Origin: QHWT01 sp046734675
Lineage (GTDB): Bacteria; Acidobacteriota; Vicinamibacteria; Vicinamibacterales; 2-12-FULL-66-21
Direction of reading: 5' to 3'
Length of the DNA: 10,907 nucleotides
Assembly: GCA_046734675.1 (NCBI GenBank)
Contig: JBKPRU010000339.1
Coordinates: 1-10,907, forward strand
The notes below the pieces were generated by a model that did not search any database, was not told where the DNA came from, and saw only the letters and a program-made list of their open reading frames with translations. This document shows, one piece after another, positions 1-7,188 of the stretch (position 1 is the stretch's first letter; each line of letters opens with the position of its first letter). A program made the position numbers and the translations under genes.

Positions 1-78
1 CGGACCGGCCAATTCAAGAGCGGTCTGCGGACCGGGTTCCCCGTCGCCCCGTCCATCGGTCTGTCGGTGCAGTTCTGA
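1..78 (+). CDS. C-terminal end of an outer-membrane beta-barrel protein (partial, 5' end outside window)
   Basis: Frame 1 is open from the first base and stops with TGA at 76-78, giving 25 residues. They show the alternating polar/hydrophobic pattern of a last transmembrane beta-strand and finish with ...GLSVQF. A terminal Phe with hydrophobic residues at alternating positions is the signal read by the BAM complex when it inserts outer-membrane barrels; the TonB receptor in this window ends similarly (...LVGRLRF). The Shine-Dalgarno sequence of a second barrel gene begins 7 bases after the stop, so the two look like a tandem pair. The product family cannot be named from 25 residues. A chance open frame is possible but less likely given the ending and the context. 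Confidence 0.55.
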   Translation, partial: RTGQFKSGLRTGFPVAPSIGLSVQF

Positions 79-96
79 TTTATGAGGAGGCTGCAC

Positions 97-255
97 ATGC
101 ACGTGACCCCATTCAGTGCCGCGACGATCCCTCGTGTTCGCGACCGCGCCCCCCTTGCACGCGCAGGGCATCGAAGTCTTTGGCGGATATTCGGTCAATG
201 CCGACTACGTCCAGAATCGTCCCGCGATCCTCGTCGTCGACCAGTCCGTGGGGTC
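97..255 (+). pseudogene. Decayed 5' end of a second outer-membrane beta-barrel gene
   Basis: A strong AGGAGG at 85-90 precedes ATG 97 by 6 bases. In that frame the product becomes Arg-rich nonsense after about eight residues. In the +1 frame, from about 116, one reads LVFATAPPLHAQG, the end of a signal peptide with an Ala-x-Gln cleavage region, then IEVFGGYSVNADYVQNRP and a hydrophobic stretch ending VVDQ. EVFGGYS directly after the cleavage site is typical of small outer-membrane beta-barrel proteins. Similarity stops near 255 and Cys-rich sequence follows. So the start and signal peptide are separated by a frameshift, and nearly all of the barrel is missing. It sits just downstream of another barrel C-terminus (1-78), which suggests a tandem paralogue that was later truncated. 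The family assignment rests on pattern recognition, not on a search. Confidence 0.5.
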
Positions 256-493
256 CTGCGCCTGTTGCTGTTCATGCTTCTACCGGCGGGCGGGCTTCGT
301 CGGGTATCCGCCGCTGGCGATCGTGCGCGCCGTCGATGCCGCAAGTGTGCCTGCTGGTCTCGCCGCCGCTGGCTATCTCGCGCTGGCCGTACTAGTGTTC
401 AATCGAGGGGTGGGCCGCTACACGTCCGGAAGCCGATTTCGACGTTCGGACGATCTGGCAGATCGCTGGACTGGTGCCGCTGAGGGCGATGCC
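256..493 (+). other. Unassigned debris, possibly with an ABC-2 permease C-terminal remnant
   Basis: No intact gene is visible. The frame that carries the barrel remnant stays open across this stretch into the next gene. At about 295-445 it reads a hydrophobic segment with IVRAVDAASVPAG, then LALAVLVFNRGVGRYTSG. A final helix followed by a short basic tail ending in RYTSG resembles the C-terminus of ABC-2 type transport permeases. There is no start codon context, no upstream permease sequence and no stop before the following gene. I treat it as a possible remnant. The long open frame may simply be due to high GC. Confidence 0.2.
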
Positions 494-1225
494 GTGACCA
501 CACCGTTGTTGATGGAAGTGATCGCCGCTCATGGAGGCATCGAACGATGGACGGCGGTTCGGCGCCTGTCGCTGCGGATTCACATGCGAGCACGGATCCT
601 GATGCTCCGACTGCAATCCCCGCGCATGCGCTGGTTCGATGTCAGCGTCGACACGCGGCGCGTTTACCTTGCCCTTGAACCGTTTCCCGGCAAAGGCCTG
701 ATCGGTCATTTCGACGGGCGGCACGTGCGAATCGAACGCCGCGATGACGCGCGAACGGTGGCGGAGCGTGAAGTGATGTGGTCCGCGGATGGCACGGTCA
801 CCCGGCGCGTCGCGTGGGACGATCTCGACCTGCTCTATTTCCTGGGATATGCGCTCTGGAATTACGCGGTCACGCCGTTCGTGTTCTTGTGGAGCGGGTT
901 CGAATGCCGCGAAGGCGCACCGCTCCGAGACCGCAGCGGCGCGATGCTGCGGCAGCTGCACGTGACCTATCCTGCCGGCTTCCCAACACACTGCCGCGAG
1001 CAACGCTTCTACTTCGACGCGGCGGGTCTCCTACGCCGAATCGAGTATTCGGCGGACGTGTTGGGCGGATGGGCGCGGGCCGTCCACGAATGTGACGGTC
1101 ACCGCACGTTCGACGGCCTGATCGTTCCCACGCACCGCGTCGTATTTCCACGCACACCCTCAGGTCGCGCGCTCAGAGGATTCAGCCTCGTCGAGGGCTG
1201 GGTTGATGACGCGGCTATCATCTGA
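494..1225 (+). CDS. Conserved protein of unknown function (AHGGxERW family, 243 aa)
   Basis: Start GTG 494 is preceded by GAGGG at 482-486 with a 7-base gap. The open frame extends back to 116, but that upstream part is pseudogene sequence, so the long version is an artefact. An alternative start is ATG 512. The protein opens with LLMEVIAAHGGIERWTAVRRL, a segment typical of a family of roughly 230-270 residue bacterial proteins. Other family-like parts are a central WDDLDLLYFLGYALWNY (around residues 115-131) and a C-terminal REQRFYFDAAGLLRRIEYSADVLGG (around 175-200). The predominantly beta pattern and the AHGG-W start recall LolA/LppX-like folds, but I see no signal peptide, lipobox or membrane segment, so it is probably cytoplasmic. 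No member has a function I know of. No operon partner is visible: the oxidoreductase gene downstream is convergent. Confidence 0.8.
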   Translation: MTTPLLMEVIAAHGGIERWTAVRRLSLRIHMRARILMLRLQSPRMRWFDVSVDTRRVYLALEPFPGKGLIGHFDGRHVRIERRDDARTVAEREVMWSADGTVTRRVAWDDLDLLYFLGYALWNYAVTPFVFLWSGFECREGAPLRDRSGAMLRQLHVTYPAGFPTHCREQRFYFDAAGLLRRIEYSADVLGGWARAVHECDGHRTFDGLIVPTHRVVFPRTPSGRALRGFSLVEGWVDDAAII

Positions 1226-1664
1226 AATCTCCAACGGGCGTCCTGATGTCCCGATCGTGCTGCTCACGCGTTCGGGAAGAGCCCACCGGTCCAGGACAGG
1301 CGCCAGCAGACACGGCCGGGTGCCGTTGATCGCTATCTGGCTCGCAACGGCACCGGCGGAGCTGAATCGCGCTATCTTCGCGGAAGCGTGAAACACGCGT
1401 GCGTGGCGGCTGGCTGCCCTGGCCGCATCCCGCATGACTTCAGACGGCTGCAGTCAGAAATCTGGAACTGACGCTCTTCACCCCGGGTTCACGGGATATG
1501 TGACACACCTCTGACACAGTGGTCGTTCACACTCCCGCAGGGTCGACACGTAGCGCGAAGTACAGAGCTTCGTTTTTGTCCGGCGGACTGGTCGAAGCGA
1601 GTTCCTGTCATCGCCGTTGTGAAGGATCCGCCAGGAGGGCAGAGCCGCTCGCCCTGCCGAGTCC
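1226..1664. other. Non-coding stretch between convergent genes
   Basis: Open frames here (for example + 1203-1391 and - 1160-1435) have no family-like motifs and overlap the end of the preceding gene. The heptamer TGACACA occurs twice at 1501-1507 and 1513-1519. An imperfect AGGGC/GCCCT hairpin at 1636-1655 lies just past the stop of the minus-strand oxidoreductase but has no T-run. I see no convincing gene, tRNA or terminator. Confidence 0.5.
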
Positions 1665-2582
1665 TCACGGACGGACGCGGATGATCGTTTTTCCCTTGAT
1701 CCGCTGGGTCGGGTTGAAGGCGACGACAGCATCGTCGAGCGTCGAGACGTTGCCGATATTTGTCCGTAGCCGTCCGTCCCGCACCCGCCGGATGATCTCA
1801 CTCAGTTGGCCACGATCGGATTCGACAACGAAGTCGACTGCCAGGCCATCGGCGGGCCGCGCCTCGGGCGGCCCGACGATGGACACCAGTGTTCCTCCGG
1901 GTCGAATCAGGCTTGCGGACCGCTTCCCGATGTCGCCGCCGATGACATCGAACACCACATCGACTCCGCCGACGTCTTCGAGGACGTCGTTCTCGAGGTC
2001 GACGAACTCCTGTGCGCCGAAGTCGAGCGCCTTCTGACGGTCGGCGGCGCGTCCGGTGCCGATGGTGTAGGCGCCGAACTCACGTGCGAGCTGCGTCACC
2101 ATCGACCCGACTGCGCCGGCCCCGCCGTGCACGAGGACGCTCTGCCCCGCCTGAAGGCGGCCATGCACGAACAGTCCCTGCCACGCAGTCAGCCCCGAGA
2201 TCGGCAGGCTCGCGCCTACCGTGAAGTCCACGTCGCCCGGAAGCGGCGCAAGATTGCGTGCCTCGATCGCCACAAACTCGGCCAGGGTGCCGTCGCGATA
2301 CCAGTCCGTAAGGCCGAACACCCGCTGTCCCACCGATAGACCCGTCGTGCCATAGCCCAGGCCCGTGACCACTCCGGCGAGTTCGTGCCCGGGGATCGAC
2401 GGTGTTCGGTCACGGCCGAGGCGATCGGTCCACGTCGACGGCCACGTCAGCTCAGTCGGGACGAATCCCGACGCATGAACCTCGACGACGACGTCGTTTA
2501 TCGCTGCCTGCGGCTCGGGCCGCTGCAACAGCGTCATACCACTCGATCCCGCAGCCTGGTCCGTCACCACGATCGCCTTCAT
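1665..2582 (-). CDS. NADP-dependent zinc-less medium-chain oxidoreductase (quinone reductase-like, 305 aa)
   Basis: This is a member of the medium-chain dehydrogenase/reductase superfamily, expected to transfer hydride from NAD(P)H to a quinone, enone or similar carbonyl substrate in the cytoplasm. The N-terminal GroES-like domain covers about residues 1-120 (PGHELAG at 64-70, GQRVFG at 85-90). The Rossmann domain follows, with VLVHGGAGAVGS at 149-160, the superfamily's nucleotide-binding turn. The typical ending GKTIIRV is present. The Cys of a catalytic zinc site and the four-Cys structural zinc loop are absent, which matches the zinc-less branch. About 305 residues is a normal length. ATG 2582 has GAGG 6 bases upstream (2589-2592) and overlaps the TGA of a micro-ORF as ATGA, so translation is probably coupled. 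The substrate cannot be deduced. Confidence 0.9.
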   Translation of the reverse strand: MKAIVVTDQAAGSSGMTLLQRPEPQAAINDVVVEVHASGFVPTELTWPSTWTDRLGRDRTPSIPGHELAGVVTGLGYGTTGLSVGQRVFGLTDWYRDGTLAEFVAIEARNLAPLPGDVDFTVGASLPISGLTAWQGLFVHGRLQAGQSVLVHGGAGAVGSMVTQLAREFGAYTIGTGRAADRQKALDFGAQEFVDLENDVLEDVGGVDVVFDVIGGDIGKRSASLIRPGGTLVSIVGPPEARPADGLAVDFVVESDRGQLSEIIRRVRDGRLRTNIGNVSTLDDAVVAFNPTQRIKGKTIIRVRP

Positions 2583-2656
2583 CGCCCGCCTCGTGTTCTA
2601 TCCTCTATTGAGATCGCTCGTTCGATTTTTGGCTGGGTGGTGGTTTCCGTTCTCAT
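2579..2656 (-). CDS. 25-codon micro-ORF translationally coupled to the oxidoreductase gene
   Basis: On the minus strand ATG 2656 is preceded by a perfect AGGAGG (2667-2662) with a 5-base gap. This ribosome site partly overlaps the TAG stop (2668-2666) of the upstream membrane-protein gene. The frame reads 25 codons, hydrophilic and charged, starting MRTETTTQPKIERA and ending RGGR. It stops with TGA at 2581-2579, overlapping the oxidoreductase ATG (2582-2580) as ATGA. The ribosome site is the best on this strand in the window, and the stop/start overlaps at both ends are what coupled operons show. It has no family resemblance. It could be a coupling leader peptide, a small functional protein, or the relic of a deleted gene between the two flanking ones. 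Confidence 0.45.
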   Translation of the reverse strand: MRTETTTQPKIERAISIEDRTRGGR

Positions 2657-2665
2657 GACATCCTC

Positions 2666-2962
2666 CTACCGATGCTCGGCGGCGAGCTGGCGCTCACCGG
2701 GCCATGTCTCTTCAGGTGCCTCGCCGTGACGGCGCGCAAGGATGCCGACGAGCACCAATGAGACGACGATTTGCACGAAGATGAACGTCACGAGGAGGAG
2801 AGGGCGGCCAGCCAGGTACCGCTCGGGGCCAGGAATGTTGGCTGAAAAGATCGATAGGTTCGCCAGGTTGCCGAACATGATGAGCGCGAGCAGGCCGGGC
2901 CTGCCTCGATAGACGTACCAACCGAACATGCCGTAAACGAGTTCAACGAGGAACGCGACCAT
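2666..2962 (-). CDS. Small membrane protein with three predicted helices
   Basis: From ATG 2962 the product is 98 residues. Hydrophobic segments lie at about 1-18 (MVAFLVELVYGMFGWYVY), 23-43 and 55-76, with a conserved-looking IPGPERYLAGRPLL between the second and third, and a charged C-terminal tail (ARRHGEAPEETWPGERQ). This is an integral inner-membrane protein of a small uncharacterised type; I do not recognise a named family. The start is uncertain. The frame is open back to 3163, with possible starts TTG 2980 and GTG 3040, but none has a well-spaced ribosome site. I chose 2962 because the first helix begins there and third-position GC falls upstream of about 3000. Its TAG overlaps the ribosome site of the micro-ORF, so it likely heads a three-gene minus-strand operon ending with the oxidoreductase. 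Confidence 0.65.
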   Translation of the reverse strand: MVAFLVELVYGMFGWYVYRGRPGLLALIMFGNLANLSIFSANIPGPERYLAGRPLLLVTFIFVQIVVSLVLVGILARRHGEAPEETWPGERQLAAEHR

Positions 2963-3030
2963 CGGGGCCGCCGCGTACAACGGTGCGGTCCGGTCGAATC
3001 GTTTGCGGTTCGCGCTTTTTCTCAGCTGAG

Positions 3031-3066
3031 CTGTAACCACTCCTTCTCTGTAACCACTCCTTCTCT
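3031..3066. repeat. 17-bp tandem direct duplication
   Basis: CTGTAACCACTCCTTCT occurs twice without a gap (3031-3047 and 3048-3064), plus two more matching bases. On the minus strand each copy carries AGAAGGAG, a Shine-Dalgarno-like core, at the upstream edge of the small membrane-protein gene. The unit is not a multiple of three, so copy-number change would shift frame for any start upstream of it. No ATG, GTG or TTG lies 5-10 bases downstream of either core, so a role in initiation is not shown. Confidence 0.6.
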
Positions 3067-3437
3067 TCAACCTGCAGAACGACGCGCGGATGGAGTTGCG
3101 CAAAAGACAGGTGCGGCCGGCAACGAGTGAGGATCCGCTTATGTGTACCCGGCACGTCGTCATTGCGTGCGTTCAGATGTGAGCGTCGCGGCATTTCACT
3201 TGCTCGCGCGACCTTTCGACGAACCGGCGCGTGCTGGCGTAATCGTGTTGCAGCACCGATAGGAATGAACGAGCGGCATCGATCAGTCACGTTCGATCGA
3301 CCACCGCTAGTCATCTCCGACGCCGACATCGTTTCCACATTCGGCTGACAAGCGCGGCACGGTCGATCGTGACGTCACGACTCAGTGAGCGTCAACGAGA
3401 GTCCGGAATAACTGTCGATCAAGGAGCTCGCACGATC
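3067..3437. other. Divergent intergenic region
   Basis: This lies between the minus-strand membrane-protein cluster and the plus-strand secreted nuclease-like gene, so it should hold both promoters. Open frames here (+ 3127-3348, - to 3338) have no recognisable motifs or ribosome sites. The notable element is the palindrome at 3367-3380, listed separately. I could not place convincing -35/-10 pairs. Confidence 0.4.
3367..3380. promoter_or_regulatory. 14-bp perfect palindrome, candidate operator
   Basis: TCGTGACGTCACGA is a perfect 14-base inverted repeat with no spacer. It ends 57 bases before the ATG at 3438, a position suited to a dimeric regulator. The ten-base core is GTGACGTCAC. The half-site GTGACGT also occurs on the minus strand upstream of the TonB receptor gene (around 10820-10830, followed by GAAC), but there it is not palindromic. 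No regulator gene is in the window to pair with it. Confidence 0.35.
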
Positions 3438-4916
3438 ATGATTGCAACGCATGTCCAGGCATTCGTCCGGCGCGCCTGCGACGCCGCTTTCCTGTTTTTC
3501 GTCGCTGCCGTCACCGTATCGGCGCAGACGACGATTACGCTCTCCGACGGGAGCGCAACGACCATCCGCGGAGGCTCCTATGCGTCAAGGAACCTGAGCA
3601 GCTCGAGCGTTCTCGAGACCCGTGCCAGCCAGTACGACGAGTGGAACCGCAGGATTCTGCTCGAGTTCGACACCAACACCACGACGACGCCCGACACACC
3701 GATCGCGTCCGCGTATCTCACGCTCACAGTTGCCGGCGGTAATGGCGAGCCTCGCCAGCTCTCGGCCTACCACCTCACGGCTTCATACGACCAGGCGACG
3801 GTCACATGGAACGGCCCGCGGACGGGTGAGATGTGGTCGCAACTGGGTGGCGATCGTGGTGCGCGGTACGACCTCCAGACCATAACTGCTGAGGCCGACT
3901 CGAGGGTCACGTTCGATGTCACCGCGCTGGTGCAGGCGGTCGTGCGCGGCGACTTCGGCGCGTCGCGGTACACCCGTCTCCTTCTCGTTGACGAGGGCGA
4001 GGGAGAGCTGACCCGGCTGACTTACAAGCAGATTTGGTCGGGCGCCGCGCCCGACCCGGCGCAGCGACCGACGCTCACAGTGACGACCGGTACGGCGGCC
4101 CCGGCTCCGGCCCCGGACCCACCGCCGGCTCCGGACCCACCGCCGACGCCGGACCCGCCGGTCAGCTCCATGCGCGTGCTCCAGTGGAACACGCACCATG
4201 GTGGCTTTGGCAGCGACGACAAGTACGATCCCGATCGCCTCGCGACCTGGATAGTCCGGATGATGCCCGACGTCGTGCTGCTAAACGAGATCGAGAAGTT
4301 CACCGGGTGGGGCAACCAGAATCAGCCCGAGGTGTACAGGGATCTGCTGGAAGCCAAGACGGGGAAAACTTGGTACTACCTCTTCGCGCAGGAGTTCGGG
4401 CAGTGGAGCGCGAACGGCAAGGGCAATCTCATTCTCTCGACCGTGCCGTTCGCCACGACCGACCGCTACGAGCTGGTACACAACGGCGATCGCAGCGTTG
4501 CCGAAGCGACGCTCACGTGGAACGGCCGACCGATCACCTTCCTCCTGACGCACCTCGATCCCGAATCACCATCGCTGCGCCTGACGCAGGCCACGGAAGT
4601 GACGACGTGGGCAGCGGCCAAGTCGGAAGACAAGATCCTGACGGGCGATATGAACGCGTGGCCCGATCAGACGTCGATTGCGCATCTAAACGAACACTTC
4701 TACGACTCGTGGACCGTCGCCCGTTCGCAGGGAACCGCCCTGGCCTTCTCCGGCAATTACGGTGAAACGAAGAACGGGCGCATTGACTACATCTTCTATT
4801 CGAAGGGATCCCAAAACATCTCGGTGAAGTCGTCGCAGGTCTACGACACGCGTGATGCCAACGGCGTGATGCCGAGCGATCACCGCCCCGTCGTCACGAC
4901 CTTCGAAGTGCGCTGA
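3438..4916 (+). CDS. Secreted DNRLRE-domain endonuclease/exonuclease/phosphatase family protein (492 aa)
   Basis: Start ATG 3438 has AAGGAG at 3421-3426 upstream; the frame extends to 3369 but without such a site. Residues 1 to about 29 are a signal peptide (FLFFVAAVTVSA then QTT). Residues 30 to about 217 match the DNRLRE type of beta-sandwich (RILLEFD, SAYLTLTV, VTWNGP, RVTFDVTALV, PTLTVTT), found in secreted proteins and linked to polysaccharide binding (CBM96-like). A Pro-rich linker follows (about 220-243). From about 245 comes an endonuclease/exonuclease/phosphatase (DNase I-like) domain with its key residues: QWNTHHG (N251), LNEIE (E284), THLD (H372, D374), TGDMNAW (D404, N406), RIDYIFY (D450) and SDHRPV (D481, H482). 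The metal-dependent phosphodiesterase site looks complete. It acts outside the inner membrane; the substrate could be extracellular DNA, a phospholipid or a sugar phosphodiester. Confidence 0.9.
   Translation: MIATHVQAFVRRACDAAFLFFVAAVTVSAQTTITLSDGSATTIRGGSYASRNLSSSSVLETRASQYDEWNRRILLEFDTNTTTTPDTPIASAYLTLTVAGGNGEPRQLSAYHLTASYDQATVTWNGPRTGEMWSQLGGDRGARYDLQTITAEADSRVTFDVTALVQAVVRGDFGASRYTRLLLVDEGEGELTRLTYKQIWSGAAPDPAQRPTLTVTTGTAAPAPAPDPPPAPDPPPTPDPPVSSMRVLQWNTHHGGFGSDDKYDPDRLATWIVRMMPDVVLLNEIEKFTGWGNQNQPEVYRDLLEAKTGKTWYYLFAQEFGQWSANGKGNLILSTVPFATTDRYELVHNGDRSVAEATLTWNGRPITFLLTHLDPESPSLRLTQATEVTTWAAAKSEDKILTGDMNAWPDQTSIAHLNEHFYDSWTVARSQGTALAFSGNYGETKNGRIDYIFYSKGSQNISVKSSQVYDTRDANGVMPSDHRPVVTTFEVR
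4113..4163 (+). repeat. 18-bp in-frame tandem repeat encoding the Pro-rich linker
   Basis: CCGGACCCACCGCCGGCT at 4113-4130 is followed by a near copy (4131-4148) and a partial third (4149-4163). It encodes repeated PDPPxx units joining the DNRLRE and phosphodiesterase domains. The unit is six codons, so gain or loss of copies changes linker length without breaking the frame. Confidence 0.75.
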
Positions 4917-5140
4917 GGTCGACCCAGAGCGCTTGCAGCAACTACGCGCGCGACAATTGCTCGGGCGGGATCGATGGCCGCCCGAGGTTCACGTACAGCG
5001 CGCTGACCCAGGCGACAACCGCTCGAGTGCGCGGTCCGTGATGCCGCGCACTGCGCGCAAGAGATGGTCGGGCGGCACGCCGCATCGCCTCAAAGTCTCT
5101 GACGCGAACAAGCTGTCTGGGGATTCGTGGGACTGCAGTT
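4917..5140 (-). mobile_element. Broken N-terminal fragment of an IS1182/IS5-like transposase
   Basis: Reading the minus strand, one frame gives LFASETLRRCGVPPDHLLRAV (about 5110-5050), then RGITDRALERLSP. After an apparent single-base loss near 5005-5018 the next frame continues SALYVNLGRPSIPPEQLSRA, then a TAG at 4944-4942, then LLQALW. Joined, this matches the N-terminal domain of IS1182/IS5-group DDE transposases: an LF..ESL-like start, VPxDHxLR, a short helix, ALY, GRPSIPPExLLRA and LLQALY. Only about 70 of the usual 400 or more residues remain; there is no DDE catalytic domain, and no terminal inverted repeats are visible. It abuts the stop of the secreted nuclease-like gene (4916). It is a dead relic of a past insertion. 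I am confident of the family group, less of the exact IS family. Confidence 0.75.
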
Positions 5141-5225
5141 GGACTGAAGTCCTTTGTAGGCTTGCTGCGCTCTTGCACCTTACGATTCCACTGGCACTCG
5201 CCCCGGCGCATGAGACGATGTGGAG

Positions 5226-5648
5226 ATGAACGAACCTGCGCGAGAGCCGATTCCCCTTCCCGTCGTGCCGTCGGAATCGTCCCTGATCGGCTGGACCCAA
5301 GTGATCTATGGTCTTCACGCATTCAGTCTGCTGACCGGCATCATTGGCGCGGCAACCGTCGTGGGCGCGTTCCTGACCGGCTGGCCGTCGATCATTGCGG
5401 TCATTCTGAATTACGTGAAGCGCGGCGACGTTCGCGGCACGTGGCTCGAGTCCCACTTCCGCTGGCAGATTCGCACGTTCTGGTTTGGTCTGCTGTGGGT
5501 ATCGCTGTGCGTGCTCTTCGTTCTTGTCACGCTCGGCATTGGCCTGCTGATCGCCTGGGTGCCGATCCTGTTGACCGGACTCTGGTTCATCTACCGCATC
5601 GTCAAGGGCTGGGTGGCGCTGAGTAGCCGGCGGCCCATGTACGTCTAA
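5226..5648 (+). CDS. DUF4870-like small inner-membrane protein (140 aa)
   Basis: A hydrophilic, Pro-rich N-terminus (residues 1-20) leads to a first helix at about 25-50 (VIYGLHAFSLLTGIIGAATVV). A conserved loop follows, RGDVRGTWLESHFRWQIRTFW (66-86), and then two closely spaced helices at about 84-127. The loop pattern N-Y-x-x-R-G-D ... W-x-x-S-H-F-x-x-Q-I-R-T-F-W is characteristic of a widespread small transmembrane family related to DUF4870, of unknown function. ATG 5226 is chosen; GTG 5220 in the same frame would add two residues. Ribosome-binding sequence is weak for both (GAGA at 5212-5215). The gene stands alone, convergent with the esterase gene downstream, and the transposase relic lies just upstream, where its promoter must sit. 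Confidence 0.8.
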   Translation: MNEPAREPIPLPVVPSESSLIGWTQVIYGLHAFSLLTGIIGAATVVGAFLTGWPSIIAVILNYVKRGDVRGTWLESHFRWQIRTFWFGLLWVSLCVLFVLVTLGIGLLIAWVPILLTGLWFIYRIVKGWVALSSRRPMYV

Positions 5649-5765
5649 AACCTATCCCGCAACACAAGCGGTCGCCAGCCGATCGCTGATCTCGCCGCGC
5701 GATCTGGTTCCTGGCGAAGCGAACGATCCGGTGCTCGCGGGCGCGAGTTTGACGAGCGCGCTTGA

Positions 5766-5787
5766 CAAAGAGAAACGAGGTCCGCTC

Positions 5788-5795
<8 letters not shown>
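5766..5795 (-). terminator. Putative intrinsic terminator overlapping the esterase stop codon
   Basis: On the minus strand TCCGCT-GAG-AGCGGA (5795-5781) is a perfect 6-bp stem with a 3-base loop, followed by a T-rich stretch (CCTCGTTTCTCTTTG, 5780-5766). The TGA stop of the esterase gene (5790-5788) lies inside the hairpin. The T tract is interrupted, so termination may be partial. Confidence 0.4.
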
Positions 5796-6984
<1,189 letters not shown>

Positions 6985-7188
6985 CTGCACCTCGTGCGCA
7001 CGCTTCCAGCGCGGCGCGGATCATGACATGGATCGAGTCCGCGTGCATGCGGAGCGTAAGAGCGGACGTCATCAGCGCGCCGAGGGCCACGGTCGATGCG
7101 CTTCGCCGCTTCCCCATCGCGGTGGTGCCTTTGAATAGGATGATGACCGCGCGTCGAAGACCTTCTTGCGACACCCACGACGACGCGG
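6985..7188. other. Gap between esterase and aminotransferase remnant
   Basis: This must contain the esterase promoter. On the minus strand one frame (about 7177-7050) reads LRRAVI, then KGTTAMGKRRSASTVALGAL, loosely like the segment after the PLP lysine in class III aminotransferases (HGSTFG..A..A.AL). It could be a frameshifted continuation of the remnant upstream. The match is weak, and no intact gene is visible. Confidence 0.25.

Noticed and set aside
1501..1519. Direct repeat TGACACA-cctc region, faintly like sequence near some insertion-sequence ends.
   Set aside because: Seven-base repeats are too short, and there is no inverted partner, target duplication or transposase sequence nearby.
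1636..1655. AGGGC/GCCCT hairpin just past the oxidoreductase stop.
   Set aside because: Only a 5-bp stem with a 10-base loop and no T-run, so not a convincing terminator.
2613..2626. ATCG-ctcgtt-CGAT inverted repeat before the oxidoreductase gene.
   Set aside because: Four-base arms are common by chance, and the site lies inside the micro-ORF.
3066..3180. Short plus-strand frame reading FNLQNDARMELRKRQ.
   Set aside because: It begins right after a stop, has no ribosome site and matches no family I recognise.
2943..3338. A 131-codon minus-strand frame upstream of the small membrane protein.
   Set aside because: No ribosome site and no recognisable motif; it overlaps the membrane-protein frame and is the poorer candidate.
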